20,286 nucleotides of DNA from an uncultured Muribaculaceae bacterium (GCA_910585755.1 CAJUFH010000056.1:1-20286); one strand, 5' to 3'. Counted from the stretch's first letter, positions 1-8,337 are shown. A program made the numbers and translations. The notes: generated from the sequence alone by a model not told the origin.

Positions 1-19
1 CACCATTCACCCTTCACCA

Positions 20-56
20 TTTAAGGTGAGCAAGTTGAAAACTTGCGAAACTTAAA
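20..56. repeat. Degenerate palindrome upstream of proA
   Basis: The sequence TTTAAG-GTGA-GCAAGTT-GAA-AACTTGC-GAAA-CTTAAA forms a 7-bp inner stem and a 6-bp outer stem around a mismatched 4x4 internal loop. It begins 47 bases before the proA start and fills most of the visible leader. Together with bases 1-19 (CACCATTCACCCTTCACCA) it matches, in inverted orientation, the perfect palindrome and adjoining sequence at 3694-3750. It could be the terminator of a gene left of the window or a leader hairpin of proA; the sequence does not decide between them. Confidence 0.6.
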
Positions 57-66
57 TTAAGAAATT

Positions 67-1323
67 ATGGAGCAACAGCTTACCGATATATTCCACGCCG
101 TGAAGGCCGCGTCCCGCAAAATGGGGGCTCTTTCAGTCGAGCGCCGCAACGCGGTTCTCGTCAAATTGGCGGACGCCATCCTCGCCAACTCCGCCGCTCT
201 TCTGGCGGCCAACGCCGAAGACCTCGGGCGAATGGATCCCGCCAACCCCCTTTACGACCGTCTGCGCCTTACGGAAAAACGTCTTGCCGACATCGCCGGC
301 GACATGAGGCACGTCGCGACCCTCCCGTCACCCCTGGGCGAGATTATTGAGGAGCGGACGCTACCCAACGGCTTGAGGCTCCGTCGCGTAAGAGTCCCCT
401 TCGGAGTAGTCGGCGTTATATACGAGGCTCGTCCTAACGTCACTTTCGACGTATTCTCGCTCTGCTTCAAAAGCGGCAACGCCTGTATCCTAAAGGGGGG
501 CAGCGACGCGGAGCGCTCCAACCGGGCGATTGTCGATTTAATTCACCGCGTCTTGAAAGAAGAGGATATCAGTCCTGACATAGTCGCTCTCCTCCCCGCT
601 ACCCACGAGGCAACCGCCGCGATGCTCAACGCCGTCGGCTATGTCGACGTCTGCATCCCCCGCGGCGGTAAACGGCTTATTGAGTTCGTCCGCGACAACG
701 CCCGTGTCCCGGTAATCGAGACAGGTGCCGGAGTCGTCAGCGCCTATTTCCATTCCGCCGGAGACACCGTGATGGGAGCCGCCATAATCAACAACGCCAA
801 GACACGGCGCGTAAGCGTCTGCAACGCCCTCGACACCCTCCTGATTGACCGCCACAAGCTCGCCGACCTCCCGGCTCTGGCCGCCCCGCTGGCAGAACAC
901 AATGTCGAAATCCACGCTGACCCTGAGGCATATGATGCCCTCTCCGGCAACTATCCCGCAAATCTACTCTCCCGTGCCGACGAAACTACCTGGGGCACCG
1001 AATGGATGGACTACAAAATGGGAATCCGCACAGTCGGCGGCCTCTCGGAGGCCATCGACCACATCGCCCGCTACGGCTCGGGCCACAGCGAATGTATCAT
1101 CACCGCCGACGAATCCGCAGCCATGCGGTTCCAAAACGAAGTCGACGCCGCCTGTGTCTACGTCAATGCCCCGACCAGTTTTACCGACGGCGCTCAGTTC
1201 GGCCTCGGGGCGGAAATCGGAATCTCTACGCAGAAACTCGGACCCCGCGGTCCGATGGGCCTGCGGGAAATAACCACATACCGTTGGTTCATAAACGGCT
1301 CAGGACAGCTACGCCCCGCATAG
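67..1323 (+). CDS. proA: Glutamate-5-semialdehyde dehydrogenase (gamma-glutamyl phosphate reductase)
   Basis: ProA carries out the NADPH-dependent reduction of gamma-glutamyl phosphate to glutamate-5-semialdehyde, the second step of proline synthesis from glutamate, in the cytoplasm. The 418-residue length equals the family norm. Visible family signatures are VPFGVVGVIYEARPNVT (about residues 112-128), the stretch around AKTRRVSVCNALDTLL with the expected catalytic cysteine at Cys252, and the GLGAEIGISTQKLGPRGPMG block near the C-terminus. The ATG at 67 gives a canonical N-terminus. The usual partner, glutamate 5-kinase (proB), is not in the window and could lie just to the left. No promoter is visible in the 66 bases available. 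The beta-barrel gene follows after 71 bases on the same strand. Confidence 0.97.
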   Translation: MEQQLTDIFHAVKAASRKMGALSVERRNAVLVKLADAILANSAALLAANAEDLGRMDPANPLYDRLRLTEKRLADIAGDMRHVATLPSPLGEIIEERTLPNGLRLRRVRVPFGVVGVIYEARPNVTFDVFSLCFKSGNACILKGGSDAERSNRAIVDLIHRVLKEEDISPDIVALLPATHEATAAMLNAVGYVDVCIPRGGKRLIEFVRDNARVPVIETGAGVVSAYFHSAGDTVMGAAIINNAKTRRVSVCNALDTLLIDRHKLADLPALAAPLAEHNVEIHADPEAYDALSGNYPANLLSRADETTWGTEWMDYKMGIRTVGGLSEAIDHIARYGSGHSECIITADESAAMRFQNEVDAACVYVNAPTSFTDGAQFGLGAEIGISTQKLGPRGPMGLREITTYRWFINGSGQLRPA

Positions 1324-1394
1324 CCTACTGAAAAATAACCACACGCTTCCCGAAATCTCCAATTATCACATACCAATCCGGTCAATCACGCATT

Positions 1395-3689
1395 ATGAAC
1401 AATCGACTTTTCCTAAGCCTTCTGCTACTCTCCACTTTCATCGGAGCGTCAGCCGCCAGAATCCGGGGAACCGTGTTGTCTGAAACAGATTCTACCACCG
1501 TAGTCGGCGCCATATGCCGCCTGATGGATGCCGAGACGCTCCTGCGGGCGACCCAGACCGAGGAAAACGGCGGATTCTCACTCGAGACATCAACGGGTAA
1601 AACCCTGAAACTGATTGTCTCCATGACCGGCTATAAGCCAACCGAGGTCGTTCTAAAGACGATGGGCAAGGACATATCCCTTGGCGATATCTACCTGTCT
1701 GGGGACGCTACCCTTGGCGAAGTGACCGTCAGCAGCCAGGCGATTATGGATTCTAGGGGGCGCACGATTGTCTTCCCGACCGATAGCGAGGTCAAAGCCT
1801 CCCCGACCTCGATAAGCCTATTCCAGAAACTGCCGTTGGCCGGATTGCTCGCCAATCCCGTCAACCGTAGTCTGAGCGTCGACGGAGGCACCCCGATGAC
1901 TCTCATCAATGGCGTGCCGTCCACCATAACCGACGTTCTCGCCCTGAAACCCAAAGAGATTTCCCGCATCGAATATTCGCGGCTGACCCCGGCGAGATAT
2001 GCCGACCGCAATGTCACCGGTCTGATTTCAATCACATTGAAAAAGAGGGAGGATGGCGGTTCCGTCTACCTCTACGGGCGAAGCGCTGTAAATACGGCGT
2101 TCGTCGATGCCTCGGTCTCCACTTCCTATCACCAGGGACCCTCCCAGTTCAAAATCAATTACGTCCCTTCCTGGCGTAACTACCAGAGTGTGTATGACTT
2201 CACAAAGGGGGCCTATATCGCGCCCGATTTCAAGGTCGATCTGGACGAAAGCGACCGAAGCCCCTTCGATTACTTCACTAACAATATAAGCCTGAAGTAC
2301 ATCTATTCCCCTAAGGAGTCAACCGTCTTCTCCGCGGCCCTTAATCTTGACACCAGCACCAACCACCGGCGCGTAATCCAGAAGACGAGCGATTCGCAGC
2401 TCGGCGATTACGACAGCCGCGGCAAATCGAGAGGCGCGGAGAAGACGCCCGCCCTCGACCTCTACTTCCGGCGCGATTTCAACGAGAAAAACTCGCTCGA
2501 GCTCCAGGTGGTCGGGACTCTCGGTTTCGACGAATACCGCCGTGCTAACGAATACTTTTTCCCCGACGGCTCCGAGCAGTCCTACCTTAACGACATTGAT
2601 TCCCACAGAAGGTCTCTCATCTCCGAAGTCAGCTACATTCACTCTTTTTCCGACAACTCGTCCTTGTCGGGAGGCTATCAGAACACGCTTTCCCATAGCT
2701 CGAACACATACCTTGACTCCGGCCACAAGGCGATTCTGACCGAAAACAACAACTATGTATATGCCAGATTCAGCCAGCGGATCAAGCGGGTCTTCTTCGC
2801 GTTGTCGACCGGCGCGAAACTCTACTGGGTAAAGAACGATTTGAACCGCCGCGACTTTATCCGCAACATCTCCATGGTTCAGGCGAGCTGGAACGTCAGC
2901 CAGAGCGTCAATCTCCAGGGAGCCTTCTCCTATTCGCCTAATATACCGGGCCTCTCGGCGCTGACCGACCACCCGCAGCAGTCAACCCCGTATCTTGTCG
3001 TCAACGGCAACCCCTCGTTGAAAGTCGCTGAAAACTTCGTCTATCAGTTGATGGCGAGCTATTCCCACAAGTATTTCTACGTTTCGGCCACGGGTACGTA
3101 TATGACGACGGACAACGCGACATTCTCCGATGTGACATACCTCGGCAACGGCCAATTCCTGTCGCAGAGCGTTAACTCGAAGCGCAGTCAGTCGGTGTCG
3201 GGCAGACTGTATTTCCGCCTTAACGAGATAAAGGGTTTCGGGGCGAGCCTTTCTTTGGGTTATTCTCATTATGAATCCGCCGGAAAGGGGTGGGACCATT
3301 CGCTTGACTCATTCAGCGGATCCGTCTATTGCTGGTGGACCAAGGACAAGTTCACCCTCTCATACTGGCGCTCATTCCCCGGGAAAAGCCTCAGAGGACA
3401 TATGGTTAGCAAAGGGGAGAACGGCGACGAAATCTCGCTCGTGTTCCGTCCGAACAAGCACTGGGCGGTCGAAGCGAGCTGGATGTATATGTTCCACCGC
3501 CGCGGCACGGAATACCCCGCCTGGAACTATTCCCCCGTCAATCCGAGCTACCGCGACCGCTATATCCGCGACAACGGCAACATGGTGACCCTGAGCGTTA
3601 CCTATGACGCCGACTTCGGCACCATCTTCCGCACATCCCGCCGCACCCTCAAAAATACCGACAACGGTTCCTCCATCCTCAAAAACTAA
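1395..3689 (+). CDS. Outer-membrane beta-barrel protein with carboxypeptidase-regulatory-like N-terminal domain
   Basis: This 764-residue protein has a Sec signal peptide (hydrophobic residues 5-17, likely cleaved after ASA at 18-20). It then has a CarboxypepD_reg/transthyretin-like domain (about 22-105), including GTVLSETDSTTVVGAICRL and the MTGYKP turn. A plug-like segment follows (about 115-235, with INGVPSTITDVLALKPKEISRIEY and SLITLKK-type strands). The rest is a long aromatic, alternating beta-strand region to the C-terminus, typical of the TonB-receptor-related outer-membrane beta-barrel family of Bacteroidetes. No convincing TonB box and no SusD partner are seen, so substrate uptake cannot be assigned. 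It may be co-transcribed with proA (71-base gap, no terminator hairpin seen), although there is no obvious functional link. It ends in the bidirectional palindrome at 3694-3730. The ligand is unknown. Confidence 0.88.
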   Translation: MNNRLFLSLLLLSTFIGASAARIRGTVLSETDSTTVVGAICRLMDAETLLRATQTEENGGFSLETSTGKTLKLIVSMTGYKPTEVVLKTMGKDISLGDIYLSGDATLGEVTVSSQAIMDSRGRTIVFPTDSEVKASPTSISLFQKLPLAGLLANPVNRSLSVDGGTPMTLINGVPSTITDVLALKPKEISRIEYSRLTPARYADRNVTGLISITLKKREDGGSVYLYGRSAVNTAFVDASVSTSYHQGPSQFKINYVPSWRNYQSVYDFTKGAYIAPDFKVDLDESDRSPFDYFTNNISLKYIYSPKESTVFSAALNLDTSTNHRRVIQKTSDSQLGDYDSRGKSRGAEKTPALDLYFRRDFNEKNSLELQVVGTLGFDEYRRANEYFFPDGSEQSYLNDIDSHRRSLISEVSYIHSFSDNSSLSGGYQNTLSHSSNTYLDSGHKAILTENNNYVYARFSQRIKRVFFALSTGAKLYWVKNDLNRRDFIRNISMVQASWNVSQSVNLQGAFSYSPNIPGLSALTDHPQQSTPYLVVNGNPSLKVAENFVYQLMASYSHKYFYVSATGTYMTTDNATFSDVTYLGNGQFLSQSVNSKRSQSVSGRLYFRLNEIKGFGASLSLGYSHYESAGKGWDHSLDSFSGSVYCWWTKDKFTLSYWRSFPGKSLRGHMVSKGENGDEISLVFRPNKHWAVEASWMYMFHRRGTEYPAWNYSPVNPSYRDRYIRDNGNMVTLSVTYDADFGTIFRTSRRTLKNTDNGSSILKN

Positions 3690-3693
3690 TTAA

Positions 3694-3730
3694 TTTAAGG
3701 TGAGCAAGTTTTCGACTTGCTCACCTTAAA
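3694..3730. terminator. Perfect 16-bp palindrome, bidirectional terminator between convergent genes
   Basis: The arms are TTTAAGGTGAGCAAGT (3694-3709) and ACTTGCTCACCTTAAA (3715-3730), with loop TTTCG. The arms are A-rich on one side and T-rich on the other, as expected for a bidirectional terminator. It sits 5 bases after the beta-barrel stop and 52 bases beyond the rmuC stop on the other strand. A degenerate inverted copy lies at 20-56. Confidence 0.75.
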
Positions 3731-3781
3731 CAGTAAAGGGTGAATAGTGAAAAGTGAAGGAGATCCTATTTTGCGTATTCT

Positions 3782-5218
3782 TCATTCTTCGAGGCCCTTG
3801 ATCTGTCTTTTGGGCGTAATTCCGAGAGCCTTCAGCCCCTCCATACGGCGCATCACGTTCCCCTTACCTTCATAGAGCTGGTCCTTCGCTTTGGAGAAGG
3901 TCTTTTGCAGACGGTCGATCTGCCCCTCGACATCGGCGAACGTCTCGGAAAAAATCGACAGCTTCTCGTAAAGTTCGGTAGCTGTTTTCACAATCTTCTC
4001 GACGTTTTTCCCCTGTCGGTCCTGCTGCCATAGATTGAAAGCGAGCTGGAGCGCCATCATAAGATTGCTCGGCGAAATAATGATGATGCCCTTCTGATAG
4101 GCGTAACGGCTCAGGTCGGGCTGCTTCTTCATCGCCACCATATAGCTGTTCTCGATAGGCATGAACATCAGCACGTAGCCGATCGCGTCCTTGACCGTCT
4201 TGTCGTATCGCTTTTCGGCCAGTTCGTCGATATGCTTGCGCACACTCCTTACATGCTCGGCGAGCATCCTCTGCGCGAGTTCTTCCGTCGGCGCCTCCGT
4301 CGCGGCGGCATACGCTGTCAGCGACACTTTCGAGTCGATAATAACTGAACGCCCTTCGGGGAATTTCACGATTACGTCGGGGCGCAGATTGCGACCCTCC
4401 TCGTCGGGGGTCACCTCCTGGATGAAATACTCCTCGTCGCGGCGCAGTCCGCTGTTGGCGAGCACCGATTCGAGAATCATCTCCCCCCAGTCCCCCTGGA
4501 TTTTCGTGTCGCCCCGGAGCGCCTTGGTAAGGTTGGCGGCATCCTGGCCGATGCGGTCGGTCTGCTCGCGCATCAGTTTGACGGCCTGCTCCTGCTGTTG
4601 CTGGAACAGCTTCATCGACACGTCGAATGTATTGCGTATCTCCTTGCGCCCGACTTCCGATGCAGTACGCGACTCCTCGACCGAGCGCTTGAACTCCGCG
4701 AACTGCTCGCGGATAGGCTTCAGTATCTCGCCCATCTGCTCGCGGTTGGTTTCCTGAAGCGCCGCCTGGCGCGCCTGGAGAAGGTCGGCTGCCGCGTTGC
4801 GCATCTCTTCCCGGAGTTTCTCCAGCCGGGCGCTCCACTGCTTGTCGGCTTCCTGGCGGAGAGTTTCCTGATGCTGCCGTTCTGAAAGAATCTGCTTCAT
4901 CGCGGCCTCGCGCGTCTCCGCGATTAGCTTGTCCGCCTCATCCTTGACGGCAGTCATCCGCTTTTCAGCATCCTCTTTTACGGCGTTTACCTGCGCCGCC
5001 GATGCTGCCTGTGCGTCAGCAAACTGGCGCTGTGCGATAGCCCGCTCGTCAGCCAGTTGCCGGGCCGACTGCTCCCTGGCTTCAGCGAGCCGCAGTTCAT
5101 AGGCCTCACTTTTCGCTCGCTCAAAAGCCAATGGTGCCGCGTTATGCTGTTTGCCTATCAGGAATCCCAATGCGGCGCCTATTAACAGCCCCGCCAGAAT
5201 CAGTATCGCTGTAATCAT
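3782..5218 (-). CDS. rmuC: DNA recombination protein RmuC
   Basis: RmuC proteins are membrane-anchored coiled-coil proteins with a PD-(D/E)XK nuclease-like domain. They were genetically linked in E. coli to limiting inversion at short inverted repeats; the biochemical activity is uncertain. Here the 478-residue protein has one N-terminal membrane segment (about 3-21). A long Ala/Glu/Gln/Arg-rich coiled coil follows (about 30-225). The RmuC domain comes next, with GDWGE (242-246), RPDVIVKFP (279-287), IIDSKVSL (293-300, the candidate D-x-K metal site), MFMPIENSY (351-359) and SPSNLMMALQLAFNLWQQD (382-400). It lies 48 bases downstream of the DUF4924 gene on the same strand and probably shares its promoter at 5903-5934. 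It converges on the beta-barrel gene. Confidence 0.95.
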   Translation of the reverse strand: MITAILILAGLLIGAALGFLIGKQHNAAPLAFERAKSEAYELRLAEAREQSARQLADERAIAQRQFADAQAASAAQVNAVKEDAEKRMTAVKDEADKLIAETREAAMKQILSERQHQETLRQEADKQWSARLEKLREEMRNAAADLLQARQAALQETNREQMGEILKPIREQFAEFKRSVEESRTASEVGRKEIRNTFDVSMKLFQQQQEQAVKLMREQTDRIGQDAANLTKALRGDTKIQGDWGEMILESVLANSGLRRDEEYFIQEVTPDEEGRNLRPDVIVKFPEGRSVIIDSKVSLTAYAAATEAPTEELAQRMLAEHVRSVRKHIDELAEKRYDKTVKDAIGYVLMFMPIENSYMVAMKKQPDLSRYAYQKGIIIISPSNLMMALQLAFNLWQQDRQGKNVEKIVKTATELYEKLSIFSETFADVEGQIDRLQKTFSKAKDQLYEGKGNVMRRMEGLKALGITPKRQIKGLEE

Positions 5219-5266
5219 AATGATTGGTTATAGTCAATGAACGCGGCTCGCCGCGTCAGGTTCGAT

Positions 5267-5878
5267 TTAAACTTTTTTGCTCTCCGCCTGTGCCAGCGGA
5301 TTCGCTCCCGCGCCGTTCTCCATGCCGTCATCAGGGTGTTTGAAAAGCTTGTCCTCCTCGTCCAAATGGAAATCTCGGCTCAGCATCGTTACAAATCGGG
5401 AAATCTGTTTGAGCGCGTCAAGCGTCTCCTGGCTCATCTCCTTTTTCTGCAACCGCATCATCAGCATACCATACAGCGCCGTAAAGCAGGTTTCGATTTC
5501 GCCTACCTTAGCGTCACCCGCCTTCGACCGCAGCTCCACGATAAACGGGAGCGTTCTGTAGAATTCCGCCGAATATTCCGGGAACTCAGGGTCGTTGAGA
5601 AGCGCCTGATGGAGTCGTACGAGTTGGTTGAGCATATTCTTGTTTATCTGCAAATGCCCCTTCTCTGTGACCCCCTCGCGGCGCATCATGTCAATAAGGG
5701 ACTCGTACCATTGCGTCATTTCGACCTTCTGGGCCTCGTCGAGCTGGAACGAGTCTATGACATTGGCCTTGATTCGGTCGATGTCAAGCCCGTTGGCGCG
5801 TATAAGGTCCTCAATCTGCCACATATACAGGATATATTCGGCGATATTCTCTTTGCGTTTTTTGGATGCTATGATCAT
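5267..5878 (-). CDS. DUF4924 family protein
   Basis: This 203-residue cytoplasmic protein is mostly helical and matches my recollection of the Bacteroidetes DUF4924 family, whose N-terminus is characteristic (here MIIASKKRKENIAEYILYMW). No signal peptide, membrane segment or catalytic motif is visible. The C-terminal 25 residues are polar and probably disordered (DDGMENGAGANPLAQ). The start is supported by a strong promoter whose -7 box ends 24 bases upstream of the ATG. The gene is first in a likely two-gene operon with rmuC. Function is unknown; the association with rmuC is the only hint. Confidence 0.88.
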   Translation of the reverse strand: MIIASKKRKENIAEYILYMWQIEDLIRANGLDIDRIKANVIDSFQLDEAQKVEMTQWYESLIDMMRREGVTEKGHLQINKNMLNQLVRLHQALLNDPEFPEYSAEFYRTLPFIVELRSKAGDAKVGEIETCFTALYGMLMMRLQKKEMSQETLDALKQISRFVTMLSRDFHLDEEDKLFKHPDDGMENGAGANPLAQAESKKV

Positions 5879-5902
5879 AAAGCTTTTTTCTTATTATAAC
5901 AA

Positions 5903-5934
5903 CAAAGTTAGCGTTTTTCTCCGTAGCGGCCAAA
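5903..5934 (-). promoter_or_regulatory. Bacteroidetes-type promoter of DUF4924-rmuC
   Basis: On the minus strand there is TTTG at -33 (5931-5934), a 20-base spacer, then TAACTTTG at -7 (5903-5910). This fits the TTTG/TAnnTTTG consensus of the Bacteroides primary sigma factor with the preferred spacing. The leader to the ATG at 5878 is about 20 bases. Confidence 0.8.
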
Positions 5935-5943
5935 CAACAAGAG

Positions 5944-5977
5944 AGACGCCGCGTCATATCGTTATGACCCGGCGTCT
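5944..5977 (-). terminator. Hairpin terminator after PPi-phosphofructokinase
   Basis: AGACGCCGCGTCATA (5944-5958) pairs with TATGACCCGGCGTCT (5963-5977) at 14 of 15 positions with a 4-base loop. It starts 24 bases beyond the stop codon of the minus-strand gene at 6001-7650. It is followed on that strand by a T-rich but interrupted tract (CTCTTGTTGTTTGG). Its distal side touches the -33 region of the next promoter. Confidence 0.7.
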
Positions 5978-6000
5978 ATTAGGTAGCCTGTAGAGGGGGC

Positions 6001-7650
6001 TTATTTACCCTGATGCTCGTATTTGAGGGTCATCGTGGGCTGGTCGCATACCTCGGCGGGGCCGAAGTACTGGATGGGGCCGGGATAGATGTAGCAGGTG
6101 TTAAGCGCCCACTCGTCGCGCTGGGCGGCGAACTTCTGGAAGGGAGCGCCGTCGAGGCGTACAAGCGCCTTTTGGATTACGGGCTTCATCTCGCCGTGGC
6201 GGCGTTCCATATTCATCATCATGGTCACGGGGATACCGCCGGCAATCCACTGCACGGAGGGCTTCGTCAGGTTGCGGACCGACGACATGTAACCCGTAAC
6301 GCCCGAGCGGATAAGGCAGGACGCGTTGAAGCCGAGGGCGTAGCAGTAATCGGCGTCGAAGTTCGAGGGATCGGCGCAGCGGCCTTCGTAGCCGAAGAAG
6401 TGGTGCAGCGACTTGAAGGTGCCATTGTAGGTTCCTTCGGCCTTCATCTCCTCGAGACGCTTGCCAACCATTTCGCTGAGGAGCTTTTCGGTCTCGATAA
6501 GCGAAACCTGCACGTTGCCGTGGGGGTCGCGGTCAAGGCTGAGCTGGCGTGCGACGCCTTCGGGAAGCGACTCGTAGACGGCGGCGTTCTCCTTCGAGAG
6601 ATGTGCGATGATGTAACCGCGCTGTTCGGCGGGAGCGAGGGCGGCGAACTCGGCCTCGTTCTTAGCCAGGAGATCGTTAAGCTCCGCGATCAGGCGCTTT
6701 ACGGCGGGGATGAACTCAATCAGGCCTTCGGGAATCAGTACGGTACCGAAGTTCATGCCCTTCTCGGCGCGTGCGGCAACGATGCCGGCGATGTAATCCA
6801 CAACCTGCGCGAGGGTCATGTCCTTCGCTTCAACCTCCTCGGAGATGATGCAGATGTTGGGCTGGGTCTGAAGCGCGCATTCCAGGGCGATATGGCTTGC
6901 GGAGCGGCCCATCAGCTTGATGAAATGGTAATATTTCTTAGCGGAGTTGCAGTCGCGCTGGATATTGCCGATAACCTCGGAGTAAACCTTGGTCGCAGTG
7001 TCGAAGCCAAAAGAGGTCTCGATCACGTCGTTCTTCAGGTCGCCGTCGATGGTCTTCGGGCAGCCGATTACCTGTACGCCGGCGTTGATGCTCTTGTAGT
7101 ATTCGGCGAGAACGGCCGCGTTGGTGTTGGAGTCGTCGCCGCCGATGATAACGAGCGCCTGGATGTTCAGCTCCTTGAGGATTTCCAGACCCTTGTCGAA
7201 CTGCTCCTTGGTCTCGAGCTTCGTGCGGCCGGAGCCGATGATGTCGAAGCCCCCCGTGTTGCGGTAGTCGGCGATGAAGGGAGCGGTCAGCTCCATATAT
7301 TTGTGGTCAACGAAACCGCCGGGACCCATGAGGAAGCCGTAGAGGCGGCTGTCGCGGTGAATCTTCTTGATGCCGTCGAAGAGGCCGCAGATCACGTTGT
7401 GACCGCCGGGAGCCTGGCCGCCGGACAGGATTACGCCGACATTGATGGGCTTGGAAGGCTGGGTGTTCGACGATTTCTCAAAACGGAGCTCGGGAAGGCC
7501 GTAGGTGTTCGGGAAAAGCTTCTTGATTTCCTCCTGGTCGGCCACAGAGTTTGTGGGCTGGCCTTCAACGGCTTTCACAGCGCCGGTTAAGACGATGGGC
7601 AGCTTAGGCTGGTAAGCTGCGCGGGCTTTTTGCAAAGCACTCTTTTTCAT
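6001..7650 (-). CDS. pfp: Diphosphate--fructose-6-phosphate 1-phosphotransferase (PPi-dependent phosphofructokinase)
   Basis: The enzyme reversibly phosphorylates fructose 6-phosphate with pyrophosphate to give fructose 1,6-bisphosphate, the usual glycolytic route in Bacteroides. From the ATG at 7650 it has 549 residues, the length of the long plant-beta-like PFP class. Motifs are SGGQAPGGHN (76-85), GPGGFVD (109-115), GSGRTKL (139-145), the PPi-type GGDDSNTN (170-177), PKTIDGDLK (198-206) and MGRSASHIALE further on. An in-frame ATG exists at 7722, but it would add 24 residues unlike the family. It also lies only two bases downstream of the -7 box at 7725-7732, so it would probably not be transcribed; the start at 7650 is preferred. 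Monocistronic, with a hairpin terminator at 5944-5977. Confidence 0.96.
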   Translation of the reverse strand: MKKSALQKARAAYQPKLPIVLTGAVKAVEGQPTNSVADQEEIKKLFPNTYGLPELRFEKSSNTQPSKPINVGVILSGGQAPGGHNVICGLFDGIKKIHRDSRLYGFLMGPGGFVDHKYMELTAPFIADYRNTGGFDIIGSGRTKLETKEQFDKGLEILKELNIQALVIIGGDDSNTNAAVLAEYYKSINAGVQVIGCPKTIDGDLKNDVIETSFGFDTATKVYSEVIGNIQRDCNSAKKYYHFIKLMGRSASHIALECALQTQPNICIISEEVEAKDMTLAQVVDYIAGIVAARAEKGMNFGTVLIPEGLIEFIPAVKRLIAELNDLLAKNEAEFAALAPAEQRGYIIAHLSKENAAVYESLPEGVARQLSLDRDPHGNVQVSLIETEKLLSEMVGKRLEEMKAEGTYNGTFKSLHHFFGYEGRCADPSNFDADYCYALGFNASCLIRSGVTGYMSSVRNLTKPSVQWIAGGIPVTMMMNMERRHGEMKPVIQKALVRLDGAPFQKFAAQRDEWALNTCYIYPGPIQYFGPAEVCDQPTMTLKYEHQGK

Positions 7651-7699
7651 AGAGTTTTGGTTGTATATTGGGTTTGAATTTATGCTGAAGCAAACCGGC

Positions 7700-7716
7700 A
7701 AGGCGCGCCGCGCCTT
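7700..7716. repeat. GC-rich palindrome in the pfp leader
   Basis: AAGGCGCG-C-CGCGCCTT is a perfect 8-bp inverted repeat with a one-base centre. It lies just downstream of the predicted transcription start of pfp. It could be an operator or a 5'-end mRNA hairpin. No regulator is identifiable. Confidence 0.45.
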
Positions 7717-7724
7717 ATCCACTA

Positions 7725-7732
7725 CAAAGTTA
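7725..7732 (-). promoter_or_regulatory. -7 promoter element of pfp
   Basis: TAACTTTG on the minus strand is an exact match to TAnnTTTG. No TTTG is found at the expected -33 distance. It lies 74 bases upstream of the preferred pfp ATG, giving a leader of about 70 bases. Confidence 0.6.
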
Positions 7733-7813
7733 GCAATTATGGCGGAATTGGCTTGTGAAATAATGTTAAGGGGGCTTCCCGCCTGATTAAACCGTGTCAG
7801 CTTAATGGAACTG

Positions 7814-8137
7814 TTAGCCCAAAACTTTAAGCCCGATAATCGATAAGATTAAGGTGGCGATAAAAAAGACGCGCCAGAATGTCGCCGGTTCGTGGAAGAA
7901 CAAGATGCCTACAATCACAGCTCCCACTGCCCCGATTCCGGTCCAGACCGGGTAGACAGTCCCAATCGGGAGCCTTTCGGCCGCTTTCGCCATAAGAAAC
8001 ATACTCAGCGACAGCGTGGCGATAAATCCTACCCACCACCACACCAGTTCATTTCCGGTTGCCGTCTTTGTCTTTCCAAGGCAAAACGTAAAGCCGACCT
8101 CCATCAGCCCGGCTAAGATAAGAATAATCCAGTTCAT
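7814..8137 (-). CDS. Small multidrug resistance (SMR) transporter, Gdx/SugE-like
   Basis: This 107-residue, four-helix inner-membrane protein has SMR family length and layout: helices about 2-19, 32-50, 57-79 and 86-105. It carries the essential membrane glutamate at Glu13 (AGLMEVGF). The third-helix motif VWTGIGAVGA (64-73) is typical of the guanidinium-exporter (Gdx, formerly SugE) branch rather than EmrE. These proteins work as antiparallel dimers exchanging protons for cations. One difference from canonical Gdx is Phe at position 16, where E. coli SugE has Trp. No guanidine riboswitch was recognised upstream; instead palindromic element 1 ends 14 bases before the ATG. Substrate uncertain. 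Confidence 0.9.
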   Translation of the reverse strand: MNWIILILAGLMEVGFTFCLGKTKTATGNELVWWWVGFIATLSLSMFLMAKAAERLPIGTVYPVWTGIGAVGAVIVGILFFHEPATFWRVFFIATLILSIIGLKVLG

Positions 8138-8151
8138 AACGACTGCATTTT

Positions 8152-8337
8152 AGAGGGTGTTTAATAATAGATGTTAAACGCTAACGAGCTATTTTAGAGG
8201 CAATTTTGAGTTTTGAGGAGGGAGCGATGCGGGCATCGTGACCGACGAAAAGCTCGAAATTGGCCTAAAAGAGCGAAGTATTTAGCGTTTGACAATGCAG
8301 GACACCTATAATTAACAGATATTATTAAACACCCTCT
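8152..8337. repeat. Palindromic element 1 (186 bp)
   Basis: Perfect 17-bp terminal inverted repeats, AGAGGGTGTTTAATAAT (8152-8168) and ATTATTAAACACCCTCT (8321-8337), enclose long imperfectly complementary arms. Paired blocks include AAACGCTAA/TTTAGCGTTT and TTTTAG/CTAAAA. The centre is a core hairpin, CGATG-CGGG-CATCG (8225-8238), flanked by GGGAGC and GTGACCGA. The right arm carries about 20 extra bases near 8296-8318. The element has no coding capacity. TTA directly abuts both GAGGGTG termini and could be a target duplication. It lies 14 bases upstream of the SMR gene. Core and length are shared with 8923-9108. Confidence 0.85.

Noticed and set aside
3870..4838. 322-codon minus-strand frame inside rmuC
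   Set aside because: Arg/Gly/Ala-rich out-of-frame reading of rmuC; the in-frame protein has all RmuC motifs.
6013..7590. 525-codon open frame on the plus strand
   Set aside because: It lies wholly antisense to the PPi-phosphofructokinase gene, in the frame that codon bias keeps open. The translation is repetitive Val/Gly/Asp-rich with no recognisable domain.
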